Shown piece after piece: positions 37,870-44,855 of a stretch of 64,000 bases of DNA. Origin of the DNA: Verrucomicrobiota bacterium (GTDB lineage: Bacteria; Verrucomicrobiota; Verrucomicrobiia; Chthoniobacterales; Terrimicrobiaceae); the NCBI GenBank assembly GCA_018970255.1, contig JAGWWS010000007.1, positions 18,037 through 82,036 on the forward strand, written 5' to 3'. A program made the position numbers and the translations under genes. The notes beneath the pieces are model-generated. The model saw only the letters and a list, made by a program, of their open reading frames with translations. It was not told the origin of the DNA and searched no databases. The stretch's first letter is position 1, and every line of letters begins with the position of its first letter.

Positions 37870-38472
37870 ATGAACCGCCTCCTCCCCCTTGCCGCTGCTC
37901 TGTTTCTGCCACCCCAACCCATACCCCTCCGCGCCGACTCCCCCAAAGCCCCAACCCTCTACCTCGAAAACGCCGACGCTCATATCGGCATCGTCACCAC
38001 CGTCATTCCAAAAATCGAAGCCCCGCGCGCCTCACCACAAGCATCCCCGACTTCCTCCCCCACCCCGAGCCCCGACGACGAATTCGAAAACTCCCTCATC
38101 GAGCACCGTCTCCAATCCCACTCCACCACACCGATCCCGCAAGGCCCTACACGTCTCTTCGTCGGATCTGAGATCCCCATCCCCACCGCATACACCTCCG
38201 CCAGCATCACAGTCGGCCCCGCCGGAATCCCGCTCACTGTCCCATCCTCGCCGACAGATTTCGAAACCCGCAAAACCGGCACGCTAATGGAAACCGGCGG
38301 TTGCGAGACCGTGTTCCGCTCCACCGAACTCCAAGGCTTCGTCGACTACGGCAGCCCCGTCCACACCGCCATCCCCGCCCACGACGCGGATGGCCGGCCC
38401 ATCGGCATCCAAATTCTCACTACCCCAAACCCCATTCTTCAACCGGTTTTCCAAACCATCGAACTCCGGTAG
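37870..38472 (+). CDS. Secreted hypothetical protein
   Basis: A 200-residue protein with a signal peptide (MNRLLPLAAALFLPPQPIPLRA). Residues 50-75 are a Pro/Ser-rich linker. The C-terminal 110 residues (GPTRLFVGSEIPIPTAYTSASITVGPAGIPLTVPSSPTDFETRKTG, GFVDYGSPVHTAIPAHDADG) are beta-strand-like and recall secretin N-domain or pilus-associated proteins, but no assignment is made. Its stop TAG lies inside hairpin repeat copy 2. Confidence 0.55.
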   Translation: MNRLLPLAAALFLPPQPIPLRADSPKAPTLYLENADAHIGIVTTVIPKIEAPRASPQASPTSSPTPSPDDEFENSLIEHRLQSHSTTPIPQGPTRLFVGSEIPIPTAYTSASITVGPAGIPLTVPSSPTDFETRKTGTLMETGGCETVFRSTELQGFVDYGSPVHTAIPAHDADGRPIGIQILTTPNPILQPVFQTIELR

Positions 38473-38495
38473 AGCGCGGCCTCCAGACGCACCGC
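38466..38495. repeat. Post-stop hairpin repeat, copy 2 (degenerate)
   Basis: Same family as at 37809, reading CCGGTAGAGCGCGGCCTCCA at its start. It overlaps and supplies the TAG stop codon (38470-38472) of the upstream gene. One stem arm is mutated, so the hairpin is weaker. Confidence 0.65.
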
Positions 38496-38542
38496 TAAGT
38501 GTTATCTTTTTTCTCTTCTCCGAACTTGACTCCCGCGGCGCA

Positions 38543-38563
38543 ATGCCATACTCAGTATGGCAT
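38543..38563. promoter_or_regulatory. Palindromic operator of the vapBC module
   Basis: Half-sites ATGCCATACT and AGTATGGCAT form a perfect 10-bp inverted repeat around a single central base. The right arm runs into the ATG of the antitoxin gene (38562). VapB-type antitoxins usually repress their own operon through such palindromes, so this is very probably the autoregulatory operator. Confidence 0.75.
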
Positions 38564-38825
38564 GAAAATGACCATGCACATTGACGAAGAATTACTCGAC
38601 AGGGTCGTGAAAAGGTTCGGCTGCGAAAGCAAGACCGAGGCGGTCGAAATGGCCCTCAAGGAAATGGACAGGAAGGCGAGGTTCAGGGACATGGTGAAAA
38701 CCGGCCTTGGATTCACCCCCGCCGAATTGAGGAACGCCGTGGATCCCGACTATGATGTCCTCTCCCTCAGGGTGGCGGAGCCTGCACCGGCTTACGGTTC
38801 CAAGAAAACCCGGAGGGCAAAATAA
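38562..38825 (+). CDS. vapB: VapB-family antitoxin
   Basis: 87 residues from ATG 38562. The N-terminal part MTMHIDEELLDRVVKRFGCESKTEAVEMALKE is a ribbon-helix-helix DNA-binding domain of the VapB type found with PIN toxins. The C-terminal, Lys/Arg-rich tail is the toxin-binding part. The start is chosen at the end of the palindromic operator. The stop overlaps the toxin start as TAATG, which couples production of the two. Confidence 0.85.
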   Translation: MKMTMHIDEELLDRVVKRFGCESKTEAVEMALKEMDRKARFRDMVKTGLGFTPAELRNAVDPDYDVLSLRVAEPAPAYGSKKTRRAK

Positions 38826-39232
38826 TGTCCGCCACCGTGCTGGTGGACAGCAATGTCTTCATCAGCTTCCTTCGCCGGGGACTCGATCCCGTCAAGCTCC
38901 TCGGCGATTGGATCGGCAGCGGCGACCTCGCCACCTGCGGCATGGTGCGCATGGAAGTCGAGCGCGGACTCAAAATCGACCGCATCCGCCGCCGCATCGG
39001 AAATTTCTTCGATGTGCTGATCAATGTCCCCACGACGAACAAAATCTGGGAACAAGCCACCGAAACCGCCTGGAAGCTCGGCCGTAGCGGCATCACCCTC
39101 CCCGCCCAGGACATCCTCATCGCCACCTGCGCCCGCGAAATCGGCGCCGCCGTCCTCAGCGACGACAAACACTTCGACGAATTCTCCGATCTCCAAATCT
39201 TCAAACCCGCCGAGGAGTTCGAAGAATGGTAA
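38825..39232 (+). CDS. vapC: VapC-family PIN-domain ribonuclease toxin
   Basis: A 135-residue PIN domain with the four acidic metal-binding residues in place: Asp8 (VLVDSNVFI), Glu44 (MVRMEVERG), Asp96 (LPAQDILIA) and Asp114 (LSDDKHF). VapC toxins cleave specific RNAs, often initiator tRNA or rRNA loops, with Mg2+. It is coupled to vapB. A tRNA-Arg gene lies 57 bases downstream on the other strand. Confidence 0.9.
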   Translation: MSATVLVDSNVFISFLRRGLDPVKLLGDWIGSGDLATCGMVRMEVERGLKIDRIRRRIGNFFDVLINVPTTNKIWEQATETAWKLGRSGITLPAQDILIATCAREIGAAVLSDDKHFDEFSDLQIFKPAEEFEEW

Positions 39233-39289
39233 CCCAAACCTTTAATCACCCGAATCTCGAAACCGATGTGCCGGGCAAACTAAAACTGG

Positions 39290-39362
39290 CGCGCCCGGTT
39301 GGAATCGAACCAACGACCATCGGTTTAGAAGACCGGTGCTCTATCCACTGAGCTACGGGCGC
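39290..39362 (-). tRNA. tRNA-Arg (UCU)
   Basis: The reverse strand gives acceptor GCGCCCG/CGGGCGC, a D-arm GCTC..GAGC, anticodon loop CTTCTAA with anticodon UCU, and T-arm GTTGG-TTCGATT-CCAAC. The first pair of the anticodon stem (27-43) is a C-A mismatch; the rest of the cloverleaf is sound. The discriminator is G. Confidence 0.92.
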
Positions 39363-39439
39363 AACGAAATCCACTTACGCGAAAAGAGGCGCAAAGGCAA
39401 CGAGTCCAGTTTAGCCATCAGCCGAAATTCACCCATCAG

Positions 39440-40429
39440 ATGCCACTCGCCTGCCAACTTGAAGCCTTCGGCAAAAACCCGCCGGCAATTCGCCTCGCCG
39501 AAGTTCCGACACCCGCCCCGGCTCGCGGTGAAGTCCTTCTCGAGATGCTTGCCGCGCCGATCAATCCTGCCGACCTTAATTCCATTGAGGGCACCTACGG
39601 CACTTTGCCCGAACTTCCAGCCGTCATCGGCAATGAGGGCTGCGGGCGCATCGTAGCGATCGGCGACGGCGTCGAGGGTTTCGCAATCGGCCAACTCGCC
39701 GTTCCACTCACGCGCGGAACTTGGGCACAAATTCTCTGCGTTCCAGTAGAAAAACTCATCCCGCTCCCTGATGGCATCGACCCGCAACAAGCCTCAATGC
39801 TGGCCATCAACCCCGCCACCGCCTGGCGACTCCTGCACGATTTCCGCCAACTCCAACCAGGCGACTGGATCGTCCAAAACGCCGCCAACTCCGGCGTCGG
39901 CCGGGCCGTCATCGCCATCGCCCGCTCGCTCGGCATTCACACACTGAATCTCGTCCGCCGCCCGGAACTCGCCGCCGAACTCAAAGCCCTCGGTGCCGAC
40001 ATCGTCGAAACCGAATCCCGCGAACTCCGCCTCCAAGCCCGCGAACTCTGCGGCGGCAGCCAACCCGTCCTCGCCCTGAACGCGGTCGGCGGCGCCAGCG
40101 CCCTGAATCTCGCCAACGCCCTCGCCCCGAATTCGCCCCACATCACCTACGGCGCCATGGCCCGCCAGCCACTGAAAATCCCGAACGGCCTGCTGATTTT
40201 CAAAAATCTTTCTTTCCACGGCTTCTGGCTCCGCCGCTGGATCGACACCGCGCCCGCCGCCGAACTCCAGTCCACCTACGCCCGCCTCACCGGGCTCATC
40301 GCCTCCGGAAAACTCACCGTTCCCATTGAAAAAATTTTCCCTCTCAGTGAAGTCCAATCCGCCCTCACCCTCGCCGCCTCACCTTCCCGCCAAGGAAAAA
40401 TTCTCCTCGATCTCAAAAGTCCCCTTTAG
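39440..40429 (+). CDS. Zinc-free MDR oxidoreductase, 2-enoyl thioester reductase (MECR)-like
   Basis: A 329-residue medium-chain reductase. INPADLNSIEGTYG, PAVIGNEGCGRIVAIGDGV and AINPATAWRLLHDF.QLQPGDWIVQNAANSGVGRAVI are the motifs of the mitochondrial-type trans-2-enoyl thioester reductase group. NAANSGVG is its NADPH-binding loop. The structural and catalytic zinc ligands of alcohol dehydrogenases are absent. It could serve fatty acid synthesis or act on other enones. It stands alone between tRNA-Arg and rpmI. Confidence 0.85.
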   Translation: MPLACQLEAFGKNPPAIRLAEVPTPAPARGEVLLEMLAAPINPADLNSIEGTYGTLPELPAVIGNEGCGRIVAIGDGVEGFAIGQLAVPLTRGTWAQILCVPVEKLIPLPDGIDPQQASMLAINPATAWRLLHDFRQLQPGDWIVQNAANSGVGRAVIAIARSLGIHTLNLVRRPELAAELKALGADIVETESRELRLQARELCGGSQPVLALNAVGGASALNLANALAPNSPHITYGAMARQPLKIPNGLLIFKNLSFHGFWLRRWIDTAPAAELQSTYARLTGLIASGKLTVPIEKIFPLSEVQSALTLAASPSRQGKILLDLKSPL

Positions 40430-40517
40430 CTGCGCCCTTGAGCGCCGACTCCGCCCGCCCCCGCAAAAATCCCATTGCATCCCGCCCGGCGATTGCTACG
40501 CTCCGCACCCTTTTCCA

Positions 40518-40730
40518 ATGCCAAAACCCATCGCACGCAGCAAAACGCGCAAGTCCGTTGCCAAGCGCTTCAAGGTCACAGCCACCGGGAAGCTCGTCCG
40601 CAACAAGGCCTCGCGGCGCCACCTCCTGGCATCCAAAAACGCCAAGAAAAAGCGCCACATGGCGAAGGCGGCCGTGGTCCACGAATCCGATGTGGACCGC
40701 ATCAAGGCCTGCCTCCCGTTCAGCCACTGA
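40518..40730 (+). CDS. rpmI: Ribosomal protein L35
   Basis: A 70-residue highly basic protein with the L35 pattern PKPIARSKTRKSVAKRFKVTATGKLVRNKASRRHLL...KKKRHMAKAAVV. ATG 40518 is the only sensible start. In most bacteria it follows infC; here infC is absent and an oxidoreductase gene precedes it, so the operon begins with rpmI or infC has moved. rplT follows after a 132-base structured spacer. Confidence 0.97.
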   Translation: MPKPIARSKTRKSVAKRFKVTATGKLVRNKASRRHLLASKNAKKKRHMAKAAVVHESDVDRIKACLPFSH

Positions 40731-40862
40731 CAGCGCGCTGAAATCAGATCCCTTGGACTGCCCCGGAGACTTCCGGGGATACAGGAGCCGGTGAGTCCGG
40801 GGATCCCAACGAAACGAACAACCGCTCCAAGGAGGCCCCGCCGAAACGCGGGGTTTTAGAAA
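40731..40862 (+). promoter_or_regulatory. Structured rpmI-rplT spacer with two hairpins
   Basis: Hairpin 1 (40761-40778) has a 7-bp stem CCCCGGA/TCCGGGG and loop GACT. Hairpin 2 (40836-40853) has stem CCCCGC/GCGGGG and loop CGAAAC, followed by TTTT. A strong Shine-Dalgarno AAGGAGG (40829-40835) lies 27 bases before the rplT ATG. Hairpin 2 fills most of that distance, so folding would bring the two to normal spacing. L20 is a known autoregulator in other bacteria. Confidence 0.6.
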
Positions 40863-41234
40863 ATGCCAAGAGCCACCAACGCTCCCGCCAGCCGCGCCCG
40901 CCGCAAGCGCGTCGTCAAAGCCTCGAAAGGCTACCGCGGCCGCCGCTCGAAACTCTTCCGCTACGCGAAGGACGCCCAAATGAAGGGCAAATACTGGGCC
41001 TACCGCGACCGGAAAACCCGCAAGCGCAATTTCCGCGCGCTCTGGATCACCCGCCTTAGCGCCGCCGTCCGCGCCGCCGGGCTCACCTACAGCCGCTTCA
41101 TCGAAGGCCTCAAGTCCGCCAACATTGGCCTCGACCGCAAGGTCCTGTCCGACATCGCGGTCAAGGACGAGCCGACCTTCGCCGAAATCGTCGCCAAGGT
41201 CCGCGCCGCCCTCGAAGCCAAAAAAGCCGCCTGA
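40863..41234 (+). CDS. rplT: Ribosomal protein L20
   Basis: A 123-residue protein with the L20 signature: PRATNAPASRARRKRVVKASKGYRGRRSKLFRYAKDA, KGKYWAYRDRKTRKRNFRALWITRLSAAVR and LTYSRFIEGLK. It binds 23S rRNA early in large-subunit assembly and represses its own operon in E. coli and Firmicutes. The presumed Shine-Dalgarno is unusually far upstream, separated by a hairpin. pheS follows after a repeat-containing gap. Confidence 0.97.
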   Translation: MPRATNAPASRARRKRVVKASKGYRGRRSKLFRYAKDAQMKGKYWAYRDRKTRKRNFRALWITRLSAAVRAAGLTYSRFIEGLKSANIGLDRKVLSDIAVKDEPTFAEIVAKVRAALEAKKAA

Positions 41235-41238
41235 GGTT

Positions 41239-41338
41239 TGACCTCAGGGGACACAGAGGGCACGGAGAATTCTCTCCGCTGCCCGAAGTGAACCCCCGCC
41301 TGTCTTCCTCCTCCGTGCTCTCCGTGTCCTCCGTGGTG
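41239..41338. repeat. Long inverted repeat of the TEDTEST type
   Basis: Arms GGACACAGAGGGCACGGAG (ending 41266) and CTCCGTGCTCTCCGTGTCC (starting 41311) are nearly complementary and are separated by about 45 bases. The reverse strand reads FTTEDTESTEE in one frame and HHGGHGEHGG in another. Such peptides are commonly mis-annotated in Verrucomicrobiota and Planctomycetota genomes, as I recall. It fills the rplT-pheS gap. Confidence 0.8.
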
Positions 41339-41354
41339 AAAAATTTCAAAACCC

Positions 41355-42362
41355 ATGGAACAGCAAGTTGACGCCCTCCGCACCGAGGCGCTGGCGCTCA
41401 TTGCGTCCGCCTCCGATGCCGCTTCGCTTGAGGCGGCGCGGGTGAAATACCTCGGCAAGAGCGGCGCCATCACCGCCCTCAGCGAAGGCATGCGGAGTGT
41501 CCCGAAGGAGGAACGCCCGGCCGCCGGCAAGCTCCTCAACGAACTCCGCGCCGCCGTCACTTCCGCCATCGAGTCAACCCAAGCGCGCCTGCTCGAAGCC
41601 GCCGATTCCTCCGCCGTCGCCTCGCTCGACCTGACCCTGCCGGGGACATTCCCCGCCGCAGGAACGCTCCACCCGCTCACGCAACTCCTCGACCGTGCCG
41701 TCCGTTGCTTCCGCCGCATGGGCTTCGCAATCGCCGACGGCCCCGATATCGAAACCGAGTGGCATTGCTTCGATGCCCTCAACACGCCGCCCGACCACCC
41801 CGCCCGCAACGAACAGGACACTTTCTACCTCCCCGACGGCCGCCTGCTGCGCTCCCACACCTCGAGCGTGCAAATCCGCGTGATGGAAACCACGCCACCG
41901 CCGGTCCGCATCATCGCCCCGGGTGCCGCCTACCGCCGCGACGAGGTCGATGCCACGCACCTCGCCCAGTTCACGCAAATGGAAGGCCTCTATGTCGCCG
42001 AGCGCGTCACCCTCGGCGACCTCAAGGGCACGCTGGAATTTTTCTTCCGCGAACTCTTCGGCTCCGGCACCGAAATCCAATTCCGCCCGCATTTCTTCCC
42101 CTTCACCGAACCGAGCTACGAAATCGACATCCGCGCCGAGGCGCTCGGCGGCGAGTGGATGGAACTCGCCGGCTGCGGCATGGTGGACCCCGCCGTCTTC
42201 GAAGCCATTTGCCAAAAGCGCGGCGACCGCCTCTACGACCCCGAAAAAGTTTCCGGCTTCGCGTTCGGCTTCGGCCTCGAGCGCCTCGCCATGAACCTCT
42301 CGCGCATCCCCGACATCCGCATGCTCGTGGAAAACGACCTCCGCTTCCTCAAGCAATTCTGA
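41355..42362 (+). CDS. pheS: Phenylalanine-tRNA ligase alpha subunit
   Basis: A 335-residue class II synthetase subunit. The N-terminal coiled coil covers about 1-85. The catalytic core shows HPLTQLLDRAVRCFRRMGF, DTFYLPDGRLLRSHTSSVQIRVM (motif 2 region), FRPHFFPFTEPSYEIDI and, at motif 3, GFAFGFGLERLAM. It forms an alpha2-beta2 enzyme with PheT, encoded 7 bases downstream. Confidence 0.98.
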   Translation: MEQQVDALRTEALALIASASDAASLEAARVKYLGKSGAITALSEGMRSVPKEERPAAGKLLNELRAAVTSAIESTQARLLEAADSSAVASLDLTLPGTFPAAGTLHPLTQLLDRAVRCFRRMGFAIADGPDIETEWHCFDALNTPPDHPARNEQDTFYLPDGRLLRSHTSSVQIRVMETTPPPVRIIAPGAAYRRDEVDATHLAQFTQMEGLYVAERVTLGDLKGTLEFFFRELFGSGTEIQFRPHFFPFTEPSYEIDIRAEALGGEWMELAGCGMVDPAVFEAICQKRGDRLYDPEKVSGFAFGFGLERLAMNLSRIPDIRMLVENDLRFLKQF

Positions 42363-42369
42363 CCCGCCC

Positions 42370-44823
42370 GTGAAAATCTCTCTCAACTGGCTCCGCGATT
42401 TCATCGATTGCACCCTCCCCGCCCCGGAGTTGGAAACGCTCCTGCGCCGCGCCGGCCTCGAGGTTGCGTCCATCGGCGGGCGCGGCGTTTCCATCGACAA
42501 GGTCGTCGTTGCCGAAATCCTGGAATCCACCCAGCACCCGAATGCCGACCGCCTCAGCGTCTGCAAAGTGAACGACGGCACCGCCCACCCGCGCCAAATC
42601 GTTTGCGGCGCGAAAAACTACAAGGTCGGCGACAAAGTCCCGCTCGCCCTGCCCGGCGCGGTCCTCCCCGGCGATTTCAAAATCAAGCCCGGCAAGCTCC
42701 GCGGCGTCGAGAGCGAGGGCATGATGTGCAGCGCGAAGGAACTCCGCCTGGCCGAGGACGCCCAGGGCCTCCTCATCCTGCCGCCCGCCTCGGTCCCCGG
42801 CACACCGCTCAAGGAACTCTTCCCCGCGGAAACCCTGCTCGAACTCGAGATCACGCCGAACCGCCCCGATTGGCTCAGCCACCTCGGCGTCGCCCGCGAA
42901 ATTGCAGCGTTCACCGGTGCACCCCTCAAAAAACCGTCATCCCGCGTGAAGCCCCAAGAGGGGGGCACAGGCGTCTCGCCTGTGAATGAGACTGGCTCCG
43001 CGGCCCAAATGAGCACCGATGTTGCAAACCAACCCAGTGCCCACACGGCCGGGACGGTCATGCCCCCTTCTTCAGTCGCCGTAGAGCAGGCGTCCCACCT
43101 GCTTGCCGACCCCTCCGACAAAACCACCTTCTACACCCTGCGCAAAATCTCCGGCATCAAAGTCGGCCCCAGCCCGCAATGGCTCGCAGACCGCCTCGCC
43201 GCCGTCGGCCTGCGCCCGATCAACAATGTCGTCGATGCCACGAACTACATCCTGTTCGAACTTGGGCAACCCCTCCACGCCTTCGACGCCGCAAAGATTT
43301 CGGGCAGCCTCCGCGTGCGCCCCGCCACCGAAGGCGAAAACTTCCAAGCCCTCGACGGAAAAACCTACCAACTTCCCGCCGGCTCCCTCGTCATTGCCGA
43401 TGGCTCCGGTCCCGCCGCCCTCGCAGGCGTCATGGGCGGCGAGTCCACCGGCGTTACGGAGTCCACCACGGAAATCCTCCTCGAGAGCGCCTACTTCGAC
43501 CCCGCCCGCGTCCGCCGCGCCTCGCGCACCCTCGGGCTCTTCAGCGATTCCAGCTACCGCTTCGAGCGCGGCATCGACCCCGAGGGCGTCGCCACCGCAT
43601 CCGCCCGCGCCGTGGAACTCATCCTCGAACTCGCCGGCGGCACCGCTTCCGAAACCCTGCAAACCGCAGGCGAACTCCCGCCCCGCCACCAAGTCGCACT
43701 GCGCCACGCCCGCGTGCGCTCGCTCCTCGGGCTCGAAATTCCCGATTCCGAAATCGACACCGCCCTCACCCGCGTGGGGCTCAAAAACCTCGGCGGTTCC
43801 AAATGGGAAATCCCCGGCTACCGCCGCGAAATCACCCGCGAGGCCGACCTCATCGAAGAAGTCGCCCGCGTCGTCGGCATCGAAAAAATCCCCTCCCGCA
43901 CCGCAGGCACCTTCTCGCCCGGCGCCGATGCCGATGCCGCCTACGATTTCGCCATGGAACTCCGCCGCCGCCTGGCCGGCATGGGATTCCACGAAGCCCG
44001 CACCGGCACGCTCGTCCCGAATGCCGGTACTCAGGATTTCGGCGGCTCCGTCGAATTGAAAAACCCCTTCGGCGACGACCAGTCCCGTTTGCGGAACAGC
44101 CTCGTCCCCGGCCTCCTCGCCGCCATCCGCCGCAACATCGACCAAGGCGCAAAATCCATCCCCCTCTTCGAGGTGGGCCGCATTTTCACGCCCGCCGGCG
44201 AGGGCGAACGCCTTGCCATCGCCGTCACCGGCGAACGCAATACTCCCGATTGGCGCGGCGAACCCGCCCGCCCGTGGGACATCTTCGACCTATTGGGCGC
44301 CATCAAAAACCTCACTGGTGCCGAAACCCAGCCACTCGCCAATCCCCCCGCACCCTTCGGCGCCGCCGTGGAAATCCTGCTCTCCGGCAAAAAAATCGGC
44401 ACCGCCGGCCAACTCCACCCCGGCACCACCCGCGAACTCGGGGCCACCCACCCTGTCCTCGCCGCCGAATTCGACCTCTCCGCCTGGCGCCCGCTCGCGC
44501 CACGCAACGCCACCACCACCCCGCTCGCAAAATTCCCCGGCTCCGCCCGCGACATCGCCTTCACCGCCCCGCTCCTGCTCCCCTACGGCGAAGTGCGCGC
44601 CGCCATTGCCTCGCTCAACGAACCCCTCCTGGAATCCATCGCCCTCTTCGACCTCTTCACCGACCCGAAAGGCGAAAAAATCCCCGCCGACAAAAAATCC
44701 CTGGCGGTTTCCTTGGTCTTCCGCAGCCCCGACCGCACCTTGACGGCCGAAGAAGTCCAAGCCGCCACCGACCGCATCAAATCCCACCTCCGCAAAAACC
44801 CCGCCCTCGAATTCCGCGGGTAA
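42370..44823 (+). CDS. pheT: Phenylalanine-tRNA ligase beta subunit with repeat-derived insertion
   Basis: 817 residues from GTG 42370. Order: N-terminal core, EMAP-like tRNA-binding domain (about 40-150), B3/B4 editing domain (from about 250, LRPINNVVDATNYILFELGQPLHAFD), B5 (about 430-500, YRREITREADLIEEVARVVG), catalytic-like domain and C-terminal anticodon-binding FDX-ACB domain. Residues about 197-246 (QEGGTGVSPVNETGSAAQ... to ...VEQASHLLAD) do not resemble PheT and match the translation of dispersed hairpin repeats, so a repeat cluster seems to have inserted in frame between two domains. Confidence 0.95.
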   Translation: MKISLNWLRDFIDCTLPAPELETLLRRAGLEVASIGGRGVSIDKVVVAEILESTQHPNADRLSVCKVNDGTAHPRQIVCGAKNYKVGDKVPLALPGAVLPGDFKIKPGKLRGVESEGMMCSAKELRLAEDAQGLLILPPASVPGTPLKELFPAETLLELEITPNRPDWLSHLGVAREIAAFTGAPLKKPSSRVKPQEGGTGVSPVNETGSAAQMSTDVANQPSAHTAGTVMPPSSVAVEQASHLLADPSDKTTFYTLRKISGIKVGPSPQWLADRLAAVGLRPINNVVDATNYILFELGQPLHAFDAAKISGSLRVRPATEGENFQALDGKTYQLPAGSLVIADGSGPAALAGVMGGESTGVTESTTEILLESAYFDPARVRRASRTLGLFSDSSYRFERGIDPEGVATASARAVELILELAGGTASETLQTAGELPPRHQVALRHARVRSLLGLEIPDSEIDTALTRVGLKNLGGSKWEIPGYRREITREADLIEEVARVVGIEKIPSRTAGTFSPGADADAAYDFAMELRRRLAGMGFHEARTGTLVPNAGTQDFGGSVELKNPFGDDQSRLRNSLVPGLLAAIRRNIDQGAKSIPLFEVGRIFTPAGEGERLAIAVTGERNTPDWRGEPARPWDIFDLLGAIKNLTGAETQPLANPPAPFGAAVEILLSGKKIGTAGQLHPGTTRELGATHPVLAAEFDLSAWRPLAPRNATTTPLAKFPGSARDIAFTAPLLLPYGEVRAAIASLNEPLLESIALFDLFTDPKGEKIPADKKSLAVSLVFRSPDRTLTAEEVQAATDRIKSHLRKNPALEFRG
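42958..43106. repeat. Repeat cluster inserted within pheT
   Basis: Two hairpins of related sequence sit inside the coding region. At 42966-42984 CACAGGCG and CGCCTGTG flank a TCT loop. At 43085-43103 AGCAGG and CCTGCT flank CGTCCCA. Both share AGGCGTCYCRCCT. Their translation (GGTGVSPV, VEQASHL) is typical of repeat read-through rather than of PheT. The reading frame is kept across about 150 bases. Confidence 0.7.
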
Positions 44824-44854
44824 CCGGTAGCGCGGGGCCTCCGGACCCGCCGCG
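44824..44854. repeat. Post-stop hairpin repeat, copy 3
   Basis: The repeat starts directly after the pheT stop, reading CCGGTAGCGCGGGGCCTCCG at its start. Stem GCGGG/CCCGC replaces the GGCGCG/CGCGCC stem of copy 1, while the GCCTCCGGA core is unchanged. This is compensatory variation. It also touches the stop of the convergent amylase gene. Confidence 0.75.
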
Positions 44855-44855
44855 T

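Noticed and set aside
40836..40857. Intrinsic terminator between rpmI and rplT
   Set aside because: A GC hairpin followed by TTTT is present, but it has only four T's, sits between a strong ribosome binding site and the rplT start, and would cut off an essential gene; a translational role fits better.
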